Below, piece by piece: positions 8,977 through 20,900 of a DNA stretch of 36,574 bases. The stretch covers positions 13,806,225-13,842,798 of the forward strand of contig NC_049990.1 in NCBI RefSeq assembly GCF_000003815.2, given 5' to 3'. The stretch is from Branchiostoma floridae (Eukaryota > Chordata > Leptocardii > Amphioxiformes > Branchiostomatidae). The notes beneath the pieces were generated by a model, which saw only the letters and a program-made list of their open reading frames with translations, did no database searches and had not been told where the DNA came from. The translations under genes and the position numbers were made by a program. Positions within the stretch are counted from its first letter, which is position 1, and each line of letters begins with the position of its first letter.

Positions 8977-11900
8977 GTAAGGCTGCTGTACTTTATAGAG
9001 TTAATGTACTGTTGTTGTTGTCCTCGTTTTGCACGCTAGATGTGATCTCTTTCCAGGCGTTAGGGGGCGTGCCTGATCAGTGGTTACTCCGCGGACACCA
9101 TGAGTAAGGTTTACTCAAGTCAAGGAGGTTGAAGTTTACTACTGTAAATCTTAACATTTTCGGTGGTATTAAGTCGATGGTTTTAGCGTTAACTTTCCCC
9201 ACACAATCGAGCTTCTCATATTTGGCATTTTCATCGTGTCACTTTATTAATGTTTCATTCGAGATAGTTCTCAAAGACGTCTTTTCTACAAGTGCTCAAA
9301 AATATTAGGTGCAAAGTTTGAAGGGTCTACAAAGCTGACAAACAAGAGTATTTACCCTGGGCTCATACCTGAGACAGTCAGACCTCTCCATAGAATGATC
9401 TTCCACATGCCAATTTACTAAACTGCTAAACTGAGCAAGTTTTGACCAAAATGGGAAAGCATAGACCTTAAAAGTAATCCAGTCGAGGTTGGGTCAAAAT
9501 TTGTCAAGGAAAAAGAGGATTTTCAAGGATTTTAGCTCTCACTGTAATCGTATTCCCATTTTGTGCCTTCTACTGCGCAACAACTGAAGGAAGATAATTT
9601 GATCACGCACACTTTTCTGCTGTTACTGTAAATTTGTTTAGGTACACAGCCCTATTGTTATGTATTGAGTTGGTGTTAAAATTTAAACAGCCCCATTCTT
9701 GTTGCATGTATTGGTGTTAAAATTTAAACAGTCCTATTGTTGCATGTGTTGGTGTTAAAATTTAAACAGCCCCATTGTTGCATTAATTAGTTTTAAAATC
9801 TAAACGGCCCTATTGTTGCAATAATTGGTATTGACATTTATGTACATTTTGTTTTTGTTACCCAGGAAAAATATACTACCACGTACCGCCACCTGTAAAG
9901 GCCATCCCATGTCTGACTCCGTTTGGTATGAAGCTGGAGACATATCTGCGTATGGCTGATATTCCGTACGAGCCCATGTATGGGAGGAGTATGGGCCCAA
10001 AGGTTTGTGTTACTTAAATGACAAACAGCATCATACTTGGCAGGGCTTGAAATAACACCTGCATATGCAGGTATGCACTCACTCTCACTCACTCATCCTC
10101 TTGCACATGGTGCGTAGAGCCGACTGCGTGCACTAGAGTTCTCCACCGCCCTCTGTTCAATGCTGCTGGCTGCGCCTGCTGGGGTGTGATGTTGATGCTG
10201 CGGAGATCTCTGGTCACCACGTCCATCCAGCGGGTGCGAGGCGCCCCCCGTGGTCGCCGCCATCCTGCCTGCTTGGGATCGAAGTCTAGCAGGGCTCTCG
10301 TAGGGTGTTCTGGGGGGAGGCGAAGGATGTGGCCATACCAGCGGACTCTTCTCATGGCAGCGAGGCTAGAGGCAGGAGGTTGTCCGGTCTGCTCCCGGAG
10401 GTCGCTGTTACGCACATGCTCTTGCCAGCGAGTGCATGTGATTCTCCTCAGGGCTCTGCTGTCAAACCCATCAAGACGGGCTGCCAAGGTGTTGCTCAGC
10501 GGCCAGGTTTCGGAGCCGTACAGAAGGACTGATACGACGGAAGAGTTGTACACGCGCTGTTTGGTCTGTAAGGAGACATGTCTGTGTCGCCAGAGTGGTT
10601 TCCACAGGGACTGTAGGACAGCGGAGGCCTGGGCACGTCGTTGATTTATCTCTGGCTTCAAGTCACCAGTCTTAGAGATGATAGAACCCAGGTACTTGAA
10701 TGTGGAGACAAACTTGACGGGGCAGCCGCTGAAGATGAAGGGTTCAGGGTCAGGGCCATCTCCAACATGCATCAGTTCCGTCTTGCCCCAGTTGATACTG
10801 AGTCCGAGCTTCTTGGCCTCCTCGTCGTAGACTGTGAGAGCGTCTTGAAGTCGGGTCAGGTCATCGGCAAGCAGGGAAGTGTCGTCGGCATACTCTATGT
10901 CCGCCAGGTTGTACTGCCCGAAAGATACCCCGGGGACACGCTCACAGACCCTGGACATCAGATAGTCGATGATGCAGTTGAAGAGATCCGGTGCAGCCAC
11001 GCATCCTTGTCTGACCCCACTGTTGATGGAGAACCACTCGGACTCTTTCCCGTTTACTCTGACGCAGCTCTCCGCGGAGTTGTACAGCTGCTGGAAGAGG
11101 GAAATTGTCTTCTGAGGTGCTCCAAGAAGTCTCAGGATTTTCCAGAGGGAGGCGTGGTCTACCGTGTCGAACGCCGCTCGGAGGTCGATGAATGCGATGT
11201 AGAGGTGACGGTCCTTTCTGAACTCCCGGGCCTTCTCGATAGCCAGACGGAGTGCAGAAATGTGGTCGATGGTGGAGCGGTTTGGCATGAAGCCTGCCTG
11301 TTGCAGGCGCCGCCTGCTCCTGATGGCAGGGATGGCTCTGGTGAGGAGGATACGGGTGAACAGCTTGCCTGGAATGGAGAGTAGGGTGATGTCTCTGTGG
11401 TTGCTGCACATCAGCTGGTCTCCCTTCCTTTTCCAGAAAGGCAGGATGATCCCTCGCCTCCAGTCATCAGGGAGTGTCTCCAGGACCCACACATGGTTCA
11501 CTATCTGAGTAAGCCACTGAATCATGTGATCCCCTCCTGCCTTCAGCATCTCAGCCGTTATGTTGCAGATCCCAGGGGCTTTCCCATTCTCTGGTCCTCT
11601 GGTACTGGAGGGTGGTTGAGCAGCTGGCTGAAATGTTCCTTCCATCTGTGGATACAGTCGGACTCTGTAGAGATGATGTTGCCGTCGCTGTCTTTATGCA
11701 GGTATGCAGAAAAAATATTTCAAGCCCTAGCGCGGGTTAAGGCATGGCAAACTATGATAGACCAGGATGACTTTTATAGGTTTTAGATTATGATTATTAG
11801 GGCTGGGTATCGGTACAGCGTACCGTTACAAAACGTTTTTCTTATTGGATGGACCGGTCCAGATCTGAGATCGAGGGATCAGGTGTATCCAACGCACCAC

Positions 11901-14900
11901 ATGGGCGTAGCACATGGTGGAAATATTCTGTTGACTTGAATTTGACTTTCTATCCTCAGGGTAAAATCCCATGGATAGAGTACAACGGGGAAGCCATGGC
12001 AGACTCTGGTCTCATCATGGAGTTCCTGAACAGGGAGAAAGGTGTGGACCTGAACCGGACCCTGAGTGATGCAGACAAGGCTGTCAGCAGGGCCTTCACT
12101 AAGATGGTGGAGGAGAACACATACTGGTACGATGGCTGCTGCCAATATAGCAAACTGCATTTTAGGGTAGCGAGCGTAGTCCAGTGGTTAGCGGTCCTGC
12201 CTCTGGAACTAGAAGCCTTGAGTTCGACTCCAGCTGTGTCGCTCACCCGACATTCACGCTACCAGAAAGGGTTGCAGTCCTTAGGACGGGACGTTAAGCC
12301 GTGGTCTACTGTTCATTGTGCTTGTCGAAAAGAGCTAGGGGAATTTCCCCGGTACAATAAACCTGTAAATACTGTACATAGCGTCTGTCCTCTCTGTCAA
12401 GACCAGTGGAAGACTAGCTCTTTAGTGAGCTACTGGATCAAGATCACTTTCCTTTTTTTTGCATTTAGTGAGCAGGCTTTAGGGCGTCAAAAATATTTTG
12501 GGGACGGGGCAGAAAATGCCACTGCCACTGTCAGTGGCAGAGTGTGTTGGGAACACTGTATGGGGAACATGGTGTCCTCTGGGTGTCCTGCTGAAAAAGG
12601 TGGAGTCTAATTTCTGTGCCCCAAATTTCATAAAAATGCCCCATCTTTCTGAGATGGCACTCTTTTCAAATCTTGCCGCTATTTTAATTTAAATACAGGT
12701 TTGACTGTACTAACACAAACACGAACATGAACACTAGCACAAACAAAGCTTCACAATTACTGCCTGACTGTGTACATGTATAACATAATGTGTTTCTGTT
12801 ATGTAGGGGTCTGGGCTGGTACAGGTGGATAGACAACTTTGACCAGCTGCACCACCTGTTTGAGGTCCCGTGGGTGGTGACATTCTTCCTGTGGTATGTC
12901 AGGGGCAACATCCGGCGGACCCTGTGGGCACACGGCATCGGCCGCCACTCTAAGGAGGACATTGAAGGCATCATGGAAAAAGACCTTCGGGCCATTTCAA
13001 CTTTTCTAGGTACACTCTGGCAAACTTTTTTTTCTATTTTTATGAAACATTGCAGAAGTTACACACCTACGTTCATTAAGTATTAAGTATAACCCTCAGC
13101 ATTAAGTATAACCCTCAGAAACACTTTTTCCTGCATTTTGATGTCGAATTTTATGTATGAAGCCAACATTACAATTGTTTTACCTTTGTTGCAAAACAAC
13201 TTACACACAAGCGGCCCTTATGTGGGCTGAAACACAGCATAGGGCCCCAAATCACAGTGTAAGGGATACAAATCACAGCATTAGGGGATACGAATCACAG
13301 TGCAGGGGACAGGGGTGCCTAAGTTGTCATACGGTCCTTACAGAAAACATATAACACCAGTCAGTTCAAATCCGGAAGTACATTTTCCGTTTTGATCGCA
13401 GCCAATGTTGAAATCCTATTTTTTCAACTTTTTTCTTCCTGGACATACATCAAAGTTTTACGTACCATTGGAAAGCTCATGTTATCCTGAGTATCAGGCT
13501 ACTTTTTTAGGGTCCTAACGTACAAATTTCTTGAGATATTTGACTTTAAAAATTGCTTTTCCCGCGGTCTGAACATAAGTTCCCGCAGGAAATTCTTGTT
13601 CCCGCGGGACTGAGCAGGTTGTTCCTTCGGGTTTCAAAGCTTACCCCGATTGCAGACCGCATACAATTAACACCATGAAAATCACTGAATTAATTAGAAT
13701 CACACCTGGTTAGCTTGTGTAATTAGCACGTGTATGACCAATTCAGTATGTCTAGGAGAGGCCGACGGGATGAACAGGAAATCCTCGGGACCTGTCCCCC
13801 AACAGAAGCTGTTTTTTCTGCATCATGAGCTAGCTGACTCAAAAGAAGGCATTGCTTGACTTCAACGCTCAATATAGACATAACAAATGTCATCTTTGAA
13901 AGGATAGCACTATACGGGGTCCAATATATGTGTTTGTTTTGTTTTGTTTTGTTTTGTTTTTTCAATCACACAAGACTTTGGCCATTACATTCTCTCTCCA
14001 TGGTTTGTAACATAACATTGAGGTGCCTGAGTTGGCTCAGTTGGTGTACAGTTTTTCCTGACATCAGGGTGGAGATGTTGAGACAGTTTAATTTGCTTTG
14101 ATTTTTATTAACCTTTAGCCCATTTGGGCTAATCTTCCAAGATTCAAAACAATCAACATGACTATACATTATGTCAACATACATTTTAAAAAATACAACA
14201 ATCAACAATCAAAGTATTTACAATAGAGCACAGTGTCTCAGGTCAAAGGTCTTTGAGATACAATGTTTGAGATGGCTTGTCTAAAACTGGACAATGTACA
14301 CAGTGACGTACTGTCAGATGGCAATGAGTCCCAGAGTATAATTGCTTGGTACAGGAAGGTATGTTTTATAATGTTTTAAGTTTGGGTAGTCTGAAGTTGT
14401 TGGATACAGAAAATCTAGTATCATACATGTGGGATGAATTTAATTTAACTGGTCTGAAGGAATTGTACACATTTTGTGGTTCGTGGCTAGTGAGGGTTTT
14501 GAAGAACATTTAATCAGAGTAATTAAAGAGAATTTTTTTAAAAACTTGTCAAAAAGGTTGAAAAGGTTGGACCTCTGCAGGTCTCCCTCACACATCTCTG
14601 AGAGGTGTGAGGAAAGGCGTGAAAGGCGTGAATAAATTTGTCATGATATGGACCGTTCGGGTCATGATATGGGCTGTTCGGGTCCATATAATGGACCGAC
14701 GGTTTCACAGTCAGAAAGGATTTGGATTGATAATTATAAGGCACACTTCAATCCCCTTAGACTATTGACTGTAAAACAGTCATTGCTTCTGGGGTAGTAT
14801 TAGACCAAGGAGGTTTGTTTATACCCAGCTGGGGGTATTAGCCTTGAAAAGGCCATGACAACATGCAATTTTGTCTCCTTTTTGCCTTTTAGTGACTGAC

Positions 14901-17900
14901 TACAGTCATGTATATCATAATTTGTCTTATGTCGCCAATCCAAAGTTAGCAACAATAGCAACTGAGACAAAATCTGACAAAATAGAAAGCCCAACAAAAT
15001 CGTCCATAAACTGCCAGAGCCATAACCTCTGCTTGGAGAGTATGGATTTCTTAGTCTGTGTCTATTAGCTGGAAGTAGTAATATTCATATCTGGTGGAGC
15101 ACTGGTCAAATTCCGGTGTTTTGCAGTTAGAAGTGATGTGCTGCCCCGGGTGCCTCTAAAGACTCTGGGTCTGCATGGCGGGTTGTGACAACGAGTTATG
15201 CTGAATTCAGAAGAACACCCTACGTATTACGCTAAATCAAGGAAGGCAATTATGATGAATTTGGATGCCTCACTACGAATTACGTAGATAAGGTGGCTTT
15301 CCCTAGAGTTATGGGAAATAACAATAGGCTGCCTACGCCTTACCGAAAAGAACATGCAGACCCTCTCTAAACCTTTCCTCACTGACCTCATTAGTTAACT
15401 CCAAGACTTACTGATGATACAGTAATAACGTATGAATCTAGTCATGATAGCATGCCACAAATAAAGATGATAATAAATAGTTGTATTTCTTGGCTTTTCC
15501 AGTTTGTTCTGTTTTTCACTGAACTTAGCCTACTCTTTAAATGTTTAATTGATGGCTTAAACTTTTTAAGACAGGGAAAAGCCTGTCGTAGAACACTGTT
15601 TTTCATTTTACACACAGAGATAACACTACGGTTACTCAAGGAGCTATCATCACAAATGATGAAAGCTCCTTGAGTTATACTGTAATTATTGTTGTATGGC
15701 AGTTTTTTTCCTGGTTCTGTCAAGCTCTCAAGGTGTTTTGTCAAGTGTGCAACAGGAATTTGAATGATAAAGCCTGCCCAGCATTGACACCTCTCTTGGC
15801 TCCCTATTGTCATGTATGTACTAGCTATATGTGGAGACATTAGTACAGAAGCTATTACCTTATTCCATTTAATATAAGATTGGGGATAATGTTATGTCTG
15901 GAAAATTGTCTTGGCCAGACATTTGTTTGTGTAGAAGCAAAATATTTTCTATGGAAATTATTTTGAATTAGTTCTTTCTGTGTCTACTCTTTTCTTACTC
16001 AAAAACCAAGGAGGTCCCTGTTTCAACCTTTTTGACGAAAACATTATCAAGTATTTCAACAATACTCTGGACTTGAAAATATGAAGTGCACTTTAAAGAA
16101 AAAATTCAAGATTTTAGAAAAGATCATCAGTGAGAATACCACTTTATATCATGATTCCCTTTTGTCTAACCAAGAATCACAAAGACCTCATTCATGTTGC
16201 AAAACTCCAAACTATTTTATGGGTTTTGTTTGTAATGTGATCTTTCCTTGAAGTTCATGGCAAATACCCAAACAAAAACTAAAAAGTGTGGCAATTAAAA
16301 TTATTGCCATAGCGACGGTTTTAATGTTTATAAGTTTTACAGATTGTTGTTGTTAATGGGTTTTAATAGTCGTATTCCATTCGTTTGGCGATCGATGTTC
16401 ATAGAGCATTGCTGTCAAAGGGGGTCCCTTGTGAGTGAAGGGTGAACTAATGTAAATGCTCCTCATCGATTTTACAAATCAGGGCCTCATTTTACATGAA
16501 TGATATCAGTTGATCATCCTCTCTAGCTAAATAACAATATGCTAAAAAAAGGGTTTTTGCCAGTATCGATATAGATATATATATAGATATATAGATAGAT
16601 AAAAATATTTTTCTACTGAATTAATTGTGTTTGTAATGAATTATGCAAATAAGGCTCTCATTTGCATAAACTATATAACTTGATCATCTCCAACAAATTG
16701 ACATACGCAATATATGTTAAGAAAGGAGACTTTTGTCGCCTTTTCTGCTAATTTATGCAAATTAGGACCTAATTTGCATAGTTAATGTTAAACGATGTTC
16801 ACTTGTACATAACTTCCAAATGCTACAAGTAAGAAGTTCCGTTCTTTTATCAAAATGACATTATAGTATTTTCTCATTAATTATGCAAATTATGCATTTA
16901 TTTATCAATATTCTCCTCTTTCTCAGTTACAAAGGTCACATGTTGTAATGGTCCTTTAATTGAGCTGAGCATGTTTCCCAATTTATTATGCAAATTAGCT
17001 TCCACTCTGCATAATTCTTCATAATTAATATGTAATTATATTAAGCATCACGTAACCTATCCACATACCAAAAACCATAACAATCCGTCAACCCCTTCTT
17101 TAGTTATTCCCTTTAGAAGTCTGACACCTAAGTCTAAACCTGTCCTGCAGTTCCAAAATAAGCCGCTAGGGGGCCCAAACCTATACCACTTACTTACAGC
17201 ATCAAGAGCTGTCTACCACTTAAGATTCATAGCCGCAGCATGTCCAGAACTCGAGATATCAAACCAAGAAGTTCCGCTGCAGTACCGTAACAGGCCACTA
17301 GAAGGCCAAAAATCTTATCGCTTCCAGGTCTCAACAAGACCTACCCACGTACCGAATATCAATACAATTCATCCAGGCGTTCTTGAGCTATGGTGGTCTT
17401 CTACAACCGGCACACACATACAAACGCTACCCAAAATATAACTTTCTTGGCGAAGGTAACCATCACATCGCTATCTCACAACCCCCACATGTTTTAAGCT
17501 CAAACAATGCTTGTTTCACACATCAGTTTGTACTTTTGAAAACAGAAAGATATCAAGGGTGAAGAAGGCCACCAAACTTTCCAAACTCCTGGACACCGTA
17601 AACCACGAACGAACCCGGAAGTGATTTCCACGACTCACAGGTCATTTTCCGAGAAACATATCTCCACAATCTTTTACCCCCTGTTTCAAATGTTTACATT
17701 TCCATGACCACCATACTACATACTACAATTCGGGTACGTCTGAAGTCCTAGGCTTTTCTCAATTTTGCACGGCTATCAATCAAAAATTGCCTTGCGCGAA
17801 TACGGAAAATACTGCTGAGCACGTACGTGCCCTGGGCGACTGGAAATCTTACCCGTGGAGGTAATGGTACAGTCCGGCATGATGCAACTACGCATGCGCG

Positions 17901-20900
17901 GACTTTTGACATTCCTGACATTCCTATACAGTTTTTAGAATACTTTGGAAACGGTTCCACACTATACTATTAAGCTCGCCCATCAGGCGTCGCTAAAAAC
18001 TTCTAATTCCACTTTCCCCCGTGATGCCACCAACTATGACCTGGATTCACGCCTCTTTTGTGTTCATGATGACAATTTGCAAATTCGACTGGCAGTAGTA
18101 GTAGTTCGCATGAAATTAAATGTTATCTTCAACAAAAAGATAAACAACAACACAGACACACCAAACCAAGCATCCCAGGAAATTGGGGGTTCTGGCTGGC
18201 CAAATTGGTAAAGTATAGGTACCCAAGCTAGTGTTGGCAGACCTCTGTTTTGCTAAAGTGTGACTAAGACCATTAAAGATGTTATTGTGGGTTTGGCAGA
18301 CAAATTTGACATTTGTGTCTCAAGTTTTGTGAGGTCAAGTAGGTTATAATTTGGCAGAAGTAGAGAAGAGGTTCTGCTCATTCCAATTATGTACTAGACT
18401 AAATGATAATTACCAAAATATTTGTGCAATATATGAACACATTTTACTCTTCAGATTTGACAAATAATGACCGAGACCAGCTTGTTGCAGATGGCTAACA
18501 GTAACAAAATTTTTACAGGATGTAGAGAAGACTGAGAGAAGACTGCCTACTTTTTAGAAAAGCTTTCCAGAAAATAAGAATACACTTCAGATTATTTGAA
18601 ATTAATCAATTTTAAAGTTTGTCCATTTTGATAAAATTTAGGCAGTACAGAATTCAACAGTCAATATCTAACTTTCTGATAGTAAAATAAATTTTCCAGA
18701 AATAATTCACGCAAACACACTTGTTGTGTATTCTTTGCATGTCATTATACAGTACCAGCATGGTAAAAAGTAACGTAATTACGAAAATTCGAAAACGTAA
18801 ACACGGCGTAATTACGATCGTGTACACGTTTACGGTGAACACCAGATTACGGTGCCGCTAGCTCATTAACGCTAATGAGGTCGATAATGAGCAGCGTGTC
18901 CTCGCCGTAAGAACTGATTAGCGCCTTGATTTTACGACAGCGTGAATAGTAAAAATGCTGTAAAATCAACCTAAGGCAGCCTTCCGCTGGTGCAGTCTTT
19001 CGGGTTGCTAGCGGGCTTAGTACGTTCTCATTTGTATAAAATTCTTATTTTGGGGGGTAGAAAAGGCAATCTGCAACACAACTTTTATACTCTGAAGTGA
19101 AAACACAGGTTGGATTTATTCGATTGTGCAATCCATCCGAAGTTTTCTGCATTCAAAGCCACGCACTTTATAGGTCGTTGACCCCGAAAGACGCAGCCTG
19201 CGTGGATAGGTCGTTGACCCCCAAATACACAAGGTGCGTGGATATTTGCGCGGCGCCTCTAGGAGGGAGCAGTATCAAACTTTATACTTGCTCTTCTGAA
19301 TAGCTTGAGACAAAAAGAGGTGGGGAATAATCACAGTGCAATCGCCATTTTGATCGATTCATGCAAAAGTTCATTGTACGGATCAAGACAAGCCGGTTTG
19401 ACAAAACATATCATATTCTATAGCAGATAAATAACACATTTACCGAGATCGAGATCTATTCTTGTCTTTGACTTCGTCTTGCACTTGTCGACAAAGACTG
19501 AAATTTTTGTTTTGTCTTCAACAATCCCTTGTAATCAGCTGCGAAAACTCGCACGCTGACGGGAAACACGCCCGTGTCGTTTTCCGAGAGCAGAAGCAGT
19601 CCTGGGTTACTTTCACATTTACTAACTTAAACAAGCCACAACACTAAATAGGCATGACAATTTTTTTATGTTGGAAATAGATTTGACAAAAATTGACCAA
19701 AAGTGGACATTCAATGTTTCGGCACACCCGTGTCGGCCAACTGAACGCGAGGTAAAAAAAGTTGACTTACACCGAGCGCCGGCCTTACGTCTAAACAAAC
19801 ACGCATGTTCCTTAGCAACACAGCTTTTCTGTACAACTCTTCAAATTGCAATTGATATAGCCAAAGATTTGATTAAAATTTGAGCGTTGTAACAAATAAT
19901 AGCCAGAAATCGGAGAATCGTCTGGGATCTGGATAAAACTAAACTAGAGATTATGATATGAGATTTGATGCATCCAGCGCGAAACAGCAGCTCCGAGATG
20001 GCCACTACAAGTCAAATATACACTTTCCCACGGTGTGTCGTCTTGATTACATTGAAAGCAGATCGCGGCCTTTTGAAGATCGTGCTGCCCGCGCCGGACA
20101 ATCTGAAACTTTGCAGATCGCAAATTCAATCATTTTTGACAGCCAATCAGCGAAGAGGAAAACTGATAGCAAAAATAAGTTGACACTTGTCGCGTATAAA
20201 GTAAAACGAGGTTCTGTCGCTGGCGTTTGAAGAACCCTGAAATATGGCTCACAAAGACGTGTTGTTTGTGTATAAAAAATAAATGAGAGACTTTCAGTTT
20301 CAAACCTAAAATCGATAAAACGGATAATAAAAAACGATTTATTTATTTCAGTAACCAGAACCTGGCACAAAAGATTAAATCCTTGCATTTGTAAATGTAC
20401 ATTTTTGTATAAGTCCAAATTTGATTTCTTTTACAGTTTTTAGTTTCTCCGGAAATGTCAGACAGCTAGTGCTGTCAAAATTGATTGATTTTGTCGCCGG
20501 CGCCCGGCACATATGATACTAGATCAAAGGACCGCCGCCCCGTACAACTTGGATGTAGGGAACTTCTGACGTTCTGTACTGGGATTCCCACGATTTAGGG
20601 GACGTTCTAATAGTAGCAGATGGGGACAATTATATCAAGACATGTCGAATTAACTTTTTTTTTCAAAAGATATGTAATTTGGCCAGCTTCCTTTGAATAT
20701 GTAGGAACATTTAACAACCGTTATGGAATATTTAAGTTGGCATTTTGTTTATTTCAATGAACTTTAGAATCACCCCATGTGTGACGTTTCCCCCTATTAT
20801 AATAGACTGGTCCAATACTAGTTACCGGCTACGCTCACTTATCGGAGGTTTTGCAGCCGGACGACGCAAGTTTTCGGTGCTAAATTTGGTGTGGCATTGT

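Larger units (their letters stand above)
10042..11728. repeat. Short palindromic element split by a LINE
   Basis: AGGGCTTGAAATA at 10042-10054 and TATTTCAAGCCCT at 11716-11728 are perfect 13-bp inverted arms. Removing the LINE and one target copy leaves a ~58-base hairpin element around TATGCAGGTATGCA. A related GGGTTCGAAATA arm is at about 29344. Confidence 0.75.

Noticed and set aside
10186-11384. Plus-strand open frames opposite the LINE
   Set aside because: They are antisense shadows of the reverse transcriptase frame.
14030-14055. tRNA-like A box (TTGGCTCAGTTGGT)
   Set aside because: No B box at the right distance and no cloverleaf; a chance match next to a LINE tail.
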